Below, in pieces: positions 39,265-53,537 of a DNA stretch of 64,000 nt (positions within the stretch are counted from its first letter, which is position 1; each line of letters begins with the position of its first letter). The notes under the pieces were generated by a model. It was not told the origin of the DNA, ran no database searches, and saw only the letters and a list, made by a program, of their open reading frames with translations. The translations under genes and the position numbers were made by a program. This DNA comes from Saksenaea vasiformis B4078 (taxonomy: Eukaryota; Mucoromycota; Mucoromycetes; Mucorales; Saksenaeaceae): contig JNDT01002261.1 in NCBI GenBank assembly GCA_000697055.1, positions 1 through 64,000 of the forward strand, given 5' to 3'.

Positions 39265-39500
39265 TCGATCATTTTTAAAGATAAGTAGTTTGTATATGAT
39301 CTATTGATATAAACGCTATGTCCGTTATTCTACTTTGTTGCAGCAATTAAACCTATCGTCTTATGAGAATGTACTGGTAGATTCTTATGTAATTGTGTGC
39401 TCATTCATAGCCCCGCGAATGAGAGCCTTGTAATGTAAAACTCTAGGCGCAATTCTCATTAGCGTTGAGCGAGATTCTAAGAAGCAAATAGGCAATGTAG

Positions 39501-41185
39501 ATGTTTTCCGAAAATGCAGCTGCCATTACTGTCACTAATACTGATAATGATACATCTTTCCCCTATAGTCGTTATCGGCTCTGGTTAGTGTCTGTTGTTG
39601 CTTCTATTTCTACGATGCATGTCAAAATCGGTGCGTTGTGCCCCCCATTACGAGCTTGGTTCTCCTCGGTATGGAAAGGGGTAAGTTTTATTGTTTTCGT
39701 CACTTGAATTTTCGCCAATCGAAGTGCATGTTTTAATCGCGTGTTTTCTAGCATTCCTCGCTTTTATTTACCCTTATGTTTCATCATTCCAGATCTTATA
39801 TACCATTACTTCTACTATGTTTCTTCCTGAATAGTCTTTGTATAAAGGTAAACCTGGGATTTTGGTAATGGCTCAGATGAAAAGACTCATCCTGCTGCTT
39901 CATGGTAGGTGGATGCCGGGTCAAACTCCATGCCCACAGTGGCCGTCGCTGGAGAGCCAATTTATTTTCCTGATAATATGCAATATCGTTCCGTCCCTTC
40001 GACAACGGACGATATAATTGACAACCTCTATTTATGGGGAACACGTGCGAAGGAGCTGAAGCATAATATTGACATTACATTGACCAAGGCACATACTGAG
40101 ATTAATTATCACGGAAAACGCGTCTGGACTATAATTATTGACAAATTGACCTATTGGTATAATCGCGCGATGGAATGGAGACAACACATTGATACCCTTG
40201 TGGCTCAAGCACAAACTGAATTAAGACTATATGGAAGACGGAACGCTTCCACACTGTGTGGGTTGGACGATTTTCGGTACTGGTTACAGCGGTTCGTTAT
40301 GGGTATACCGGATCAGATGCCAACTTCGACTGCAACCGAACGTAGACGTCTCGTTAATCGAATTATCCGTTCACTGGAGGAGCCTCGGAAATCCGCAGCG
40401 CTCCAAATCCGTGAGAGTATGTTACAATGGATCGCTTTCGCCAGAATGCGTGTGACAAGTACCGTCGATCAGATCGAAATAGAATGGGAAACAACGATGA
40501 ACGAGATCGAATCTACGTTGATGAACAATTCGACAATGTCCCCAGAGAATATGGAACATCTGTACCGTTTGGTCGCTGTGCTTCATATGGACACAGTACG
40601 AGAGACCGAAGCAGCTATGAAAGGCATCACCTCGGACTTCGCTAGCAGGGTATCCATGACAGGGCCACTCCGTCGACCACTTGAGGAACTATACCAGGCC
40701 GCTATAGTTGCAACAAGACAGCATATGAAAGCCACATTTTTGGAATCGACACAAGAATTACATGAGTCACTCAAACTTGCTGAGAAAACGCCTTCGCTGA
40801 CGATTCAAGAAATCATGACTGTGAGGGACTCTACCTCATTTAATACTATACATAGCGATGTAGAAGCCATTTGGGCATCCGCCGCCAAAGAACTTCACCA
40901 GACTTTCATAGAGAAGATCATACTGGGTGATGTCTTTGACGAGATTAAAGAAGCAGCGGCGGATGCCATACGAGAAACGTGGAAATACGTGCCGCGTATA
41001 GAAGCACGTCTACGTCTCGGCACATGTAAGTGCCGCTGCGGAATACGAAGCTATTTTTTCCTGTAAAAAAGTTTATTATCAGCATGAATGCTTTCTCTCT
41101 CTCTCTCTCTATCTCTCTCTGTCTCTCTCTCTGTCTCTCTCTCTTTCTCTCTCTCTTTCTCTGCGCATTATCAGCTTGTGTCTAA
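39501..41185 (+). CDS. Unrecognised helical protein with N-terminal hydrophobic segments
   Basis: I do not recognise this protein. Model: exons 39501-39680, 39752-39847, 39909-41025 and possibly 41175-41185 (467 residues); without the last splice it ends at 41066. The first two junctions are in phase 0 with good splice sites. Exon 1 has a moderately hydrophobic stretch (RLWLVSVVASISTMHV) and exon 2 a strong one (SYIPLLLLCFFLNSLC), suggesting membrane insertion. The long third exon is almost wholly alpha-helical, rich in Glu, Arg and Thr, with regular hydrophobic spacing (KELKHNIDITLTKAHTEI; RETEAAMKGITSDFASR). Codon use is like neighbouring real genes and no stop breaks the 372 codons, so it is probably a true gene, perhaps lineage-specific. 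Confidence 0.6.
41091..41162. repeat. (CT)n microsatellite in or after the 39.5 kb gene
   Basis: About 70 bp of TCTC with occasional TGTC and TTTC. It lies inside the proposed last intron (41026-41174), where it would lengthen the pyrimidine tract before the acceptor at 41173-41174. Confidence 0.85.
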
Positions 41186-41461
41186 ATGATTGATACTAAC
41201 GAACTTCAAAACCGCGTTATCATAGCAAGTCGAGCAAAAAAGAATATCAATATTTGCAGAGAAATCTGAATACCCAACAACAATAACAACCAAATCAAGT
41301 AGCCTTTTAGCGAATCATAGGATATACATTTGAAAAAAAATAAGGTTTACTGTAAAACAAAAAAGTTTAGCCGCCATGCTGAATCCTTTTCTCCACTCAT
41401 TTTGATGTGATCTCCGAAGAGCATTTGCAAATCGTGGGAAGAAATGCTCGACAAGCCACAT

Positions 41462-43487
<2,026 letters not shown>

Positions 43488-46054
43488 AGAAGTAGAGGTA
43501 GAATGTAGATAATAAAAAAAAAGAGAAGATATGACTTATATTCCACATATTAAAACAAACAAACAATTATTTGTAAGATAAATAAGCGTCCGGTAGATCA
43601 TGGCTTGTGTATTAGCCCTTGATGAATGGCTGATTTGGCGAGATCGAATTGCTTATCGTACCCATCCTTCGTTGTCAACGTACACAAAAAAATCTGCATC
43701 CGTTCTTTTCAATGTTTAGCAGCTTACAAAAGCAATGTCTAAGAAGTGTAGAGGCAGATAAGGCAGCAAACGATGTACCAGAGAGGCTGCTCTATCGTCG
43801 CTGCATCCATTACGACCCTTGATCAAGCTCGCATAAAGTGATAAAAGAAGTATTAGTGGTCTATTGCCGGGTTCGAGATTCGGACGTATGCTAACGTGGT
43901 CGTTATAGTAAGCAGGCATTTCTGCAACTGTCAGATAACCTAAGACTGATAAATACTGACTTGGCGGTTCCTGAGTTCCTGAGGATGTAATGATCAACCT
44001 TGGAAAAAGGGATTCTGGCCACATTTAAGTTTGATTCCGTAAGGGTCACGTACAACCTATGCTCTGTGATGTAAAGGAGATACTAAACAAAATATCGCCA
44101 TCTTTATATACTGACGTATTCGTACCTCGTATCTAGTATCTCTGTGGAACGGAAGGAATAATCAACAAAATGACAGTATCCGACGTGCCTCTAATAAGGG
44201 CGAAGCGTAATTTGGTGCCTTCAGCCGCTTTTCTACAATGCTGCCTGGGCGATCGCTAGAAAGCTTGGTGGATCACCGTGTCTGATATATCTAGTTGACA
44301 GTATCAACGGCTGTATTCGACACGTATCATCTGCAAGATCCAGCAGTTGGATTCAATCGCGATGAGAGAGAAAAGGGCGCTTTATAAAACATGCTTGTGG
44401 AAGGCCATTCTACGGAGGACTCATACTTCGGAGAACCTCAGCATACCCTGTTCCTGACTATGTCCAAGACATGGCCAATATATTTCTAAAGATCAATACA
44501 CAGTGTGAGGGTACGTATCTTGCAAACTGAGATCGATCACCAGCCCCGGGTTCCACAAGATTATGAACCCCTGTTTTTGTCTTACTTCCTTCTACTTTAT
44601 TGATCGTTTATTAGTCTGAGATGTACTATTACCTATACATCTGAGCTCACGAAAGGTACGATTTTCTCACCTGGTCTCGGTCATCTTTCAGTACCAGTAA
44701 CAGCCAACGGGTTCGTTCAACTTCAAATGCGTTCCTAGTCATTGAGGTCAGAAGCAACTAATGGCCGAGCTCATGGATATTAAGGTGAATCGCCGCGATG
44801 CACTAGCCAACGCCACTGGTCGCTATCCCTTTTTCCGGGGAAAACACAGGGTTCCAAAGGATTATTATCTTCCGATACAACAGTACAGTGGGAACTAGCT
44901 CACTGACGCATTGCGCTCACGCTCGCTTTCAGAACCTGTCAGCTTCGTTTTAGTTTGAAAGGTTTGATTTCTTAATGCGTTTTATATACATAGCTTGTGC
45001 TTGTCGCTTCATTAATTTGCCCATCGTGAGGACAGAATAACTTGGTTCATTGTTGCACCCCTGCTAGACTGCTTCCTCATAAGGAAGGCCCATCGCACAA
45101 CGACATGATTCATATACATTACTGAGGTTCATTCTTTCAGGAGGACCCTTTACGCGCATGTACAGTACTTCTTGCACTTTTTTCTCGAAAAGTTTATACC
45201 AGTGCGGGGCAAACGCAGGTTCTCTCTCTCATCATCATGTGTTTTACCCAAAATCTTACTTGCCCATTCAGAGACAGTCTATACTTTACACCCATTGCCA
45301 ATTTGATGTGAAGGCGCACTTTTTTTCTTTTGGGTCTTGGAAGGTCAATAAAGTCACCGAGTAAAACGGGTTACCAAAAGCGGCTTAGAATTTTCCTGCG
45401 CCCAACTGGGATCAGTTTACCCAGGGACAATGGAATTTTTCTTCTTTTAATGAACATCTCGGGAAAAACAAATAAAAACCGCTTTTGGACAAAAAGGATC
45501 TGGTACCAAAAAAGTCCTTCCTCTCTCGCTATGCGATAGGTGTGTTTAGAAGAGCGATAGTCAATTTCATCAGCAGCGAGCTTATTCATTGGAATGATGG
45601 TAATGTTGATGCATTGATTTAGGCGGGATATGACTGGTTCATCTGATGTTGTACGCTTGAGACGAAAGTGGGGTTTTATCTTAGCGCGATGGACTGTGCG
45701 ACTTTGTCGATCTCCGCCCCTCTCCCGAGATGGAGGAAAGGCGTGATCTAATTGAATGGTGGATCTTGGGTACAATCTTTTTTTTTTGTTTTTTTTTTTT
45801 CCTCATTTTGAACATGATAGAATGTGTGGGTCTGGTCTGATGTCGTACGTTTGTGATAGAGTGCGTGTGTTATTTTTTCTTTTACTGTGGGACGATGAGG
45901 TTTTAGTGAAACAAAGCAAACGACTGGAGGACGTGCACATGACTCAATTTCTGTAAATGGGTATGTGGTATAAAGGGTTGCTGCATGACTCAAAAAAAAA
46001 GTCCTATTGCCGAAATTTCTTCCCTTTTCCTTTTTTTTTCTCTTTTTTTGAAGC
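43488..46054. other. Gene-poor interval between HSP60 and the MFS transporter
   Basis: No convincing gene. A 45-codon frame at 44761-44898 (starts MAELMDIKVNRRD) has gene-like codons but no known match. T-rich runs at 45777-45800 and 46029-46048 lie just before the transporter and are typical promoter tracts. Confidence 0.45.
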
Positions 46055-46714
46055 ATGGCAGAAGCGAATGAAGTGAAAGTGGATATCGAGACTGCATCCA
46101 CAGTTAGTGATCAACTTGAAGCAAAACCCCTAGAGATACGGCGGTTGTTGTGGAAACTAGATCTTCGGATTGTCCCGTTCCTTGGTATCCTCTATCTTTG
46201 CTCGTTTCTTGACCGTGTTAATATCGGCAATGCTAAACTGGCCGGCTTATCTGTCGATATTGGTATAACACCATCCGATTACAATTGGGCATTATCTATT
46301 TTCTTCATTGGTTATGTACGTATTGCGCAAAAAAAAGCAAAAAGGATCTAGGTACACTTAACTCCTCCTTTCTTTTTTCTTTTTTCTCTCCCTTTAATAG
46401 ATTTTATTCGAGGTACCCAGTAATCTCATGTTGAAAAAGATCGGACCTAGCAAATGGATCCCTATTGTCATGATAGCATGGGGTACAGTGATGGCTTGTA
46501 TGGCCGCGGTGGAGAATCCTGCAGGACTATTAGCTAGCCGGTTCTTTCTCGGTATCACCGAAGCTGGCCTTTTCCCGGGAGTGATTTTTTATTTATCCTT
46601 GTGGTATACGCGTAAAGAACAAGCTACACGTGTAGCCATTTTTTTCTCATGCTCGACTTTGGCCGGCGTAAGTTTTTACTACCAGGCTTGGACAGAACCT
46701 TAAATTTTTCTGAC

Positions 46715-46746
<32 letters not shown>

Positions 46747-47937
46747 CATATAGGCATTTGGTGGTGTGCTGGTAAGAAAATTTCCCCATCTTTCTCACGC
46801 ACAGAAATCCCTTAAACAGTATATAGGCTTACGGCATCATGCAAATGGACGGACTCCGCGGTCTCCACGGCTGGCAGTGGATCTTTGTCATCGAAGCTAT
46901 CCCAACCCTACTGCTGGCCTTTATCTCTTATTTTGCTTTACCGGACTTCCCCGAAAATTCAAAATGTAAGACAATATGATGCTGTTGCCATGCACGATAG
47001 ACTAATCAAAAGGACATCAGTTTTGAATGAACGCGAACGTACGTTGGTGATACAACGTTTGAAGAATGACGCTGGTCCATCTACAGAGACACATTTTTCC
47101 TGGAAACAATTTAGAGCTGCCTTTGTGGATTGGAAAGTGTACATGCACGCTTTGGTATACATTTGTGGTTCTACACCTCTCTACAGTTTAAGTCTATTCT
47201 TGCCGAGTATTATCAACGGCATGGGCTACACAGATCTAGCCGCACAAGCTATGTCGGCTCCTCCATATGCCGTCGGTAAGGGAAAAATGACAAAACATGG
47301 AGGAAAGAAAAAAAAGAGAAGATAGCTAATTGATCTCGGTTGTTGTTGTAGCTTGTGTCTTCACTGTCCTGGTGGCTATGCATGCTGATAAGCATGGCGA
47401 ACGAGGTCTTCATATTGCTGTCCCAGGATTTGTTGGTATGATTGGCTACCTATTACTTGTGCTTGTGAAGGATCGCGGTCCGGTGGCGATGTATATTTCT
47501 GCTATCATCACTACCACAGGTGTGTTTGCACATATTCCCGCCATGCTTTCATGGTTTACCAACAATATCGGTGGTCATACCAAACGTGGCGTTGCTACTG
47601 CCTTTATCATTTCTATCGGCAACGTGGGAGGTGTTCTTGGTGGCCAGATCTACCGACAGGACGATGCCCCGTATTATAGTCGTGGTCATGAAATTTGTCT
47701 GGGCCTCATGGCAGGGGTCGTTGTTGTTTCAACGACCTTCAAATATTTGCTAGAACGGGAAAACAAACGCCGAGAAAATCTGAGTGAAGAGGAATTTAAA
47801 CGCGAAAGTCAAGGCGAAGATCTCTGTGATTTGGTACGTAACTGACCGCCACTTTTTTTTTAATTTACCAACCGAACATGCCATACTAACCCTTGTTTTC
47901 TTTTTCATAGCATCCTGGTTTCCGATATATCTCGTAA
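46055..47937 (+). CDS. MFS transporter, anion:cation symporter (Dal5/Tna1-like)
   Basis: Plasma-membrane proton symporter of the family carrying allantoate, nicotinate, pantothenate and similar organic anions; substrate here unknown. Seven exons: 46055-46315, 46401-46667, 46754-46771, 46827-46965, 47021-47275, 47352-47833, 47911-47937; 482 residues. RRLLWKLDLRIVPFLGILY opens the first membrane helix; LDRVNIGNAKLAGL is the family's helix-1 loop; RFFLGITEAGLFPGVIFYLS is the helix-4 signature; FALPDFPENSKFLNERER lies in the central loop. It ends HPGFRYIS. About 12 hydrophobic segments can be counted. Exon 3 has only 18 nt (AFGGVL) and follows an intron with a 31-base T run. Confidence 0.93.
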
Positions 47938-47963
47938 ATTACAACTTTTCCTTTTTATTATTA

Positions 47964-49151
47964 TTATTTCTCCTTCTGTACACATGTTTTTAATTTGTCT
48001 AGAAATCTCCTTGTACTTATATTACTATGTCCATCACACAATTTTTCTCTATTTTTCGTCATTTCGTGATGTGTTTCCACTTCCATGTAGGCCTCCTTCT
48101 TTTTTATCGACTTCTTTTTTTTCCAATGCATTTTTCGCTGACGTCGCTGTTCCTTTTTCCATGCGATAGAATCAAGTAATTTGTCACGGAAAGTTCTTCC
48201 CAGAATTGTGTCGTCGAGCATGTCAATCTGTACAACAAGATCTTTGGCTGCGTCATATTGATTCAGAACACATAATGTTTTCACCAAAATGCTGATGATC
48301 ACTCGGTCGGGCACAGCGTGTCGTTGATCCATATCATCCAGTAATTCCAGCACGCGATCGTAATCCCCCTTTTGTGCCGATGCCCGCATCAGCATACTGT
48401 ATGTATGTAGGTTCGGCTCCCTATGTTTTCGTAGTTCATCGAACATCGCCTGAACGCCCTCATCATCCCGTTGCACAATAAATGACTTGATCAGCACGTT
48501 GTAGAAAACGGTATTTCCGCGCACGCCAAAATTCGCCATTTCCTTGCATAGTTTTTGAATCGCCTCTGTCGGATTGCGTTGTTGCTGTATCAGCAGTTCG
48601 ATCATCATGGTGTACATGTAAATCATGGCGCGCATTTGCCGCCCTGAGGGCGGATGGAGTCGGTAATAAGCGAGAAGGGTATGATGGACTGCGTACAGAC
48701 CTTTGAGATGGGACGCTCGATAAAGTCCCCACGTCAATCGGTATAAAGCCTCTTTTGTTGGAAAGAGACCACTCTGAAAAAGCGCGAGATAGCTATCCAA
48801 TGCATCGTCGATTTGCCCTTGCGAAGCAAGATGAGCGATGAGACGCGATTCTGCAAGTACTTTCCCATGGATCGGTACGGATAATTCTGCTGGTTTCGCC
48901 AGTGATGTAGAAGAAGAAGAAGAGGAAGAAGAAGAAGACCATCGTGGTTGTTGTTGCCATAACGCGGCGGTTGTTGTTGTTGCCGCCACTCTTGGTGCCT
49001 GCCACGAGGAAAGTAAACGTCTTCCACAGCCCTCACATCGATCGGCTATAGAGTAGGTTGAAGAGAAGAATCGACGTCGAATAGGTCGCACCGAGTCTTG
49101 AGAAAATAATGAAATGAAAAGGTTGAGTGCACGGCCGGTGATGTGCCGCAT
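47964..49151 (-). CDS. Pentatricopeptide-repeat protein, probably mitochondrial
   Basis: Single-exon gene of 395 residues from the Met at 49151 (MRHITGR); an earlier in-frame Met at 49220 is possible. The start is Arg-rich and suits mitochondrial targeting. PPR motifs are seen in the second half: NTVFYNVLIKSFIVQRDDEG, NLHTYSMLMRASAQKGDYDR, PDRVIISILVKTLCVLNQYD, each about 35 residues apart, with weaker ones before (EALYRLTWGLYRASHLKG). The tail is Lys-rich. Such proteins bind organelle RNA; the target is unknown. It lacks introns, unlike most neighbours. A Ser run from a GAA-type repeat lies near residue 72. Confidence 0.85.
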   Translation of the reverse strand: MRHITGRALNLFISLFSQDSVRPIRRRFFSSTYSIADRCEGCGRRLLSSWQAPRVAATTTTAALWQQQPRWSSSSSSSSSSTSLAKPAELSVPIHGKVLAESRLIAHLASQGQIDDALDSYLALFQSGLFPTKEALYRLTWGLYRASHLKGLYAVHHTLLAYYRLHPPSGRQMRAMIYMYTMMIELLIQQQRNPTEAIQKLCKEMANFGVRGNTVFYNVLIKSFIVQRDDEGVQAMFDELRKHREPNLHTYSMLMRASAQKGDYDRVLELLDDMDQRHAVPDRVIISILVKTLCVLNQYDAAKDLVVQIDMLDDTILGRTFRDKLLDSIAWKKEQRRQRKMHWKKKKSIKKKEAYMEVETHHEMTKNREKLCDGHSNISTRRFLDKLKTCVQKEK

Positions 49152-50709
49152 GCCTAATCGTTTCCGTGGTGGTAAACAACCGAATCTCGTCGCCACCAAG
49201 CAAATGTATTGAAAAACCAAGTCACACCGCTTTCCAAATTTCCTCTCTCTGTGGGGGGTTCAGAATTCATAACCTCAGTTCGCGAGTTCGCACACCGCAG
49301 CCAACCAACCAAGTGGAGAGAGCATATATGGTTCTAAGCGCAAAATCTTTTATATGTGTCATGTCTACTATGGCCGATCGTTAAACGAAGTGTGCTTTTT
49401 TTTTTTGAATCGTCGGCGCTTTTAATGACTAGAGGCATTGATAAACGTTCCCTTCCTACCATAAGTTACAAAAGAATCCGTTCAAAATTTGAAGCTTCTG
49501 CAGTGTTGTACGCGCTACTCTACAATAGATAATATGCCAGGCACCAGAACTTATCTGAAGCGACCCATCGACTTCATACAAAAAAGCAGCGTGATAAATA
49601 TCTATCCTGTCATCACGACACCAGAGAGATTCAGTATACTGAGAATTCTAGAATGATTTGGTGCCGCGATCGCAGGAACATGTTTTCTATTGCCCATCTC
49701 ATATGTGACGGTGGTAGATGTGGGTTTGCCAACCCTATGCAGATGACCATGTGAATGCGTTAATCCGCAGGGGTTTCTTGTACAGTACTTTGTTATTCTG
49801 CTCGTGAAGCTTGTTTCGTTGAGGAATGTGGTTCATGACAACAACAAAAAAAAACTTGCTGCACAGGCTGGCGTGCATCCACTGAAAACGATATATGCTA
49901 CCTTGGAAACGGATCACTTGTAGCACAGAGGGATGGTAAAATCTTCGATGGGTACAGCTCAACGCTTGTGGGTAGAAAATATCTATCAGCAGATACGCGA
50001 GTAAAATTCTTTTTCTTAAATAAGAGGCAGAACTTATCTTTGCTTCCAGGATCCTGCCATGCACGGTACATAGTTGTAAAAAAGCGTATGTAATCCAACG
50101 GCTCTGAAACGCATAGCTAGTATCGTTGTTATCAGAAGTATAACCAACCGGGGGATCTTTATGAATGAAGGTAATGCATAGCAAGCGCTTACTTTTCAGG
50201 GCATCGAGCGTAAGGATGATAAAGTTACTGGAACAAAGCTGTTGCTAATCCTATTTGAGCCCGTTGCTAAGCCAAAAGGAGGGGAGAGGGAAAGATGTAG
50301 TGGCGCATCCAGTTGATTCTGGTAGAGCTGCAAGAAAAAAAAATGAAGGACGATGTCATTCGGAGGTTGCATCTGATTCCAATGGACAGCTACTATCGTA
50401 GGAGCTATGGAGGCAACAAATGTAGCGAAGCATCAGTGAGTCCAGAGAGAAGGGATCATTACCCAGAGACAACAGGGTTGTCATTAATTTTCCATGGTAC
50501 CTAAATACGAAGGCACAAAGGGCAAATTAAACAGTAAACTGATTTTTAGTAAACGGGTTTGCTGTAAACCAAATTGCTTGAATTGTTATAAAATCCTGCA
50601 TAGGGAAGACCCAAAAATGGCACAATTGTAAATTTTTGCAATCTGTATTGTAGTATGAAGTACATGCTATACATGAAGTAGTAGATAAGCAAATAGAGCA
50701 GGAGTCCTG
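49152..50709. other. Interval between the PPR gene and a small ORF
   Basis: PPR promoter at the left. A minus-strand frame of 149 codons at 49735-50184 overlaps others in different frames and shows no recognisable motif; it may be decayed coding DNA. Nothing else supported. Confidence 0.4.
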
Positions 50710-51033
50710 TCATATCATATAACCCTCGACTTCCTGAGTACCAATTATCGTTCTATCGCCCGTCCGGTACCGAACCATCCATTTTCCATTGGGAAGCTTC
50801 AAATAAAAGTTGGAATAAGGGAATTGGTTTATCTCATCCGACGACATTGGCCCATTGTCTAGAACAGTGATCTCATCATCATTCCTCGTGTGATCATCTG
50901 AAGTACCCGTCCGTACTCGGGTATTTGATGTAATGGCAGATAATCGACGTCGGAATAGAGTTCGACAGCGAGCCATACATGTCGGTTGATGTCGCATGAA
51001 GAATTGTAATCGACGAGGATATATATTTATCAT
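50710..51033 (-). CDS. Small hypothetical protein, 107 residues
   Basis: Single open frame. The first ~35 residues are rich in Arg, Phe and Ser with no acidic residue (RRLQFFMRHQP, RTLFRRRLSA), fitting a mitochondrial presequence. An acidic linker follows, then a compact C-terminal part FYLKLPNGKWMVRYRTGDR that reads like a small beta fold. I do not recognise the family. It is weakly supported: an overlapping frame exists at 50894-51115, and no intron or conserved context confirms it. Confidence 0.42.
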   Translation of the reverse strand: MINIYPRRLQFFMRHQPTCMARCRTLFRRRLSAITSNTRVRTGTSDDHTRNDDEITVLDNGPMSSDEINQFPYSNFYLKLPNGKWMVRYRTGDRTIIGTQEVEGYMI

Positions 51034-51505
51034 ATGAAAAAAAAAAGAAAAACAACGTCGTTTGGGAACGAGTAAGGAAAAGGAAAAGTAAGAAAGAAAA
51101 ATAAAAGGTCTCCATTATATATTTTCTGGAATTACAGCATAAGACAAGACGGGAACTCCTGGATGTTTGGTTTTAATTCTGGCCACGGAACTTCGACAGA
51201 CAGGACTCATTTTGTGGAGGCCGATCTAGCAAGGGTGCGTGCATATAATATGTGTATACAATTTAGTGATAACTATGCTTTGATCATGCAAATTTTGTCG
51301 AGTTAGCCGAAACAACAGTATGGAAAAGCAAAAAGCCGGCGGCTAACTGGAAAGGAGAAGGTATGGTTTGAAATAGAACGAGAAAAATAGCGAGTAGTTG
51401 GTCCCTTCTTTCAGAATAACAAATAACAACAACAACAACAACAACACATGTTGGTCTAGAAGCCCGGTGCGCGAACGGGAAAATTTACGTTGCATGACTC
51501 TATCT
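51034..51505. other. Spacer downstream of RRN7
   Basis: Holds an A-rich tract at 51037-51052 and a (CAA)n run at 51424-51446 just after the RRN7 stop side. No gene seen. Confidence 0.6.
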
Positions 51506-53532
51506 TTATTCATCTTTGTTTGTCTTCATCATTTTTTCTAAACGGTATTCAAAGAGAACGAGTCCTTCGTTGATACGCTCGAACGCTAATCCCGATATAC
51601 TTGCTGCTAGATTGATCACCAGTTCATACTCTTTGTGGAACAGCCGTTTGTCAGGCACTTTGTGATTGTTTGAAATCATGTATCGTTGGTATGCTTCACC
51701 CATCACACGCTGTTTCGAAGAACTGGCATCAGGACTTTCCATCAGATCAGCGGAGGGCGGGTCCATGTAAATAGACAGTTTCTTTGCATCATAGTTGATA
51801 TTCGCCTCAAACGTACGACACATTCGCATGACATAACTGTGTAAAGAATTATCTATATATATATATATATATATATAAGGAAGAGTGAGCGAACATGAAA
51901 AGGGGGAAGGCTCTTCATAGGAATACATACGTTTAATCCGCTCGCCGCTTTTTCTATTATCAGCCATGTCAACATTTCGAATGTAATCAACGAGGATAGG
52001 CAAGTCCGCGTTTGCAACCATCGGGTCACTAACGTCAAACCTCGGTAAGTCTCAGTTCAACCGCATTGTATTCTCTACCTTTGTTCTTCCCATTTTTTCC
52101 AACGTTCAGCGTTTTCTCGTAGATACGCCAGCCATTCCTTTTTCTTCATAAGAGGTGTAAAGGCCACATCATCATAAACAGTGTCACTGATAGAAAGCAA
52201 TCGAATGAGATGGGGATCTTTAGTTCATTTTCCATTTTTCACTTACTGGTCTTCGTCATCTAAAACATAGCACAGTTTGACTGCAACCAAAGTACATAGT
52301 AGGATTCTTTCTTCAGCCAACGGTGTATCTTTGGAGAACGGTATTCCAGGAAGATAGTGGCGGTTCTTTGGAAAATAGTCAACAAGTCGATTTATACAAA
52401 AATACATCTCGACTGCAGAAAAAAATTAGTAAATAGAATCATAGGAGTTCAACAAATCAGTAGATATACCTGGTAGATAAAACTGTCGACAGAAGCGGTA
52501 GATTAGGAACGACATGTTTTGGTCAGGAAATGACACATTACACCGCGTCTCAAACGCGGCAAGGTATTTTAGAACATCTTCAGAGATGGTTTTCACCGAA
52601 GGTAGATGAGACACGCTGGTTGCTCCGGTTCGGTTGACTCTCTGTATGAATGCTTTTGGGAATGAATTTAACACACCAATGTAAGGAAGTTGTCCACTGG
52701 CACACCATCGACGAATATCACTCAACATGACTGGCCATCGAAGCCATAAACAAGCCATGTAGCAAAAAATGATGGAATGACTGAAATTCAATTGAGGCCA
52801 TTTCGGCAGGTTGGAGGATTCACTCGTCTTTTCACGTTCCTCTTCTCCCTCTTCCTCCATGATATCGTCGCCATCGTCGTCATCGTCTAGATCTTCTTCG
52901 AAAGAATGGCGTCGTTTACGGGGAGTTGTTGTGTCATCCGCACTATAGGCATCGGCGAGAGTGGTATTTGATTTGGATATATAAAGTAGCCATAATTCCC
53001 GTACCACGTGCTGTCAATGGAATGAGTTTTGATCTTCGGACACACAAATTTAACGTTACCTCGAACATAGGCGGAAATCCCAAGTCATGAACAAATGCAC
53101 GGGCCATCGCTTGAAGACCGTACTGACATATTCTTACTTTTGCACTTTGATTTTCCACACCATAATATTCTATTGGGAAAAAAAAAGATTGAGTATAAGT
53201 CCGTCACATGATTTCTGTTTACTTTCTGTTGAAGTCGTGTTATTTGGTTTTGTAACTCGCTTCCGTCTACGCAGCATAAAGGTACGCGCGCCCATGACAG
53301 CGGCATCGTCATCACCAGCTTCTTCTTGCCAACCCTAGAATCGAAAGAAAGAAAAACACCAGGAAAGGAAAAAAAAAACCAAGGGAATGGATCAGCAACT
53401 TTTTATTTTCAACACAAGACTGATCAGTACCATAAGCTGATGGCCATAGCGACACACATAAAGACCATCGGAAGTCTTTGAGAATTTCTTTGTTCCACAT
53501 GTAGAACATTTCGTTTTTCTTGATGCTTTCAT
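51506..53532 (-). CDS. RRN7: RNA polymerase I core factor subunit Rrn7 (TAF1B family)
   Basis: TFIIB-like factor that recruits Pol I to rDNA promoters in the nucleolus. Eight exons: 53431-53532, 53223-53334, 53060-53169, 52470-53010, 52247-52412, 52079-52186, 51931-52028, 51506-51852; 527 residues. A zinc ribbon starts the protein (C9, C12, C27, H31; CSTCG...CRYGHQLM), followed by GWQEEAGDDD, then YGLQAMARAFVHDLGFPPMFEHVVRELWLLY, the first cyclin-like fold, interrupted by an Asp/Glu-rich insert. The second fold includes SHSIIFCYMACLWLRWPVM. The intron at 51853-51930 contains a (TA)n run. The start lies 5 nt after the TFB5 stop on the same strand; the ribbon begins at residue 9, so a later start is impossible. 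Confidence 0.9.
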
Positions 53533-53537
53533 GGGTC

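Noticed and set aside
51855..51878. Open frame reading through (TA)n as part of RRN7
   Set aside because: The run is better placed in the intron 51853-51930; the acceptor before AATTCTTTACAC restores the right phase.
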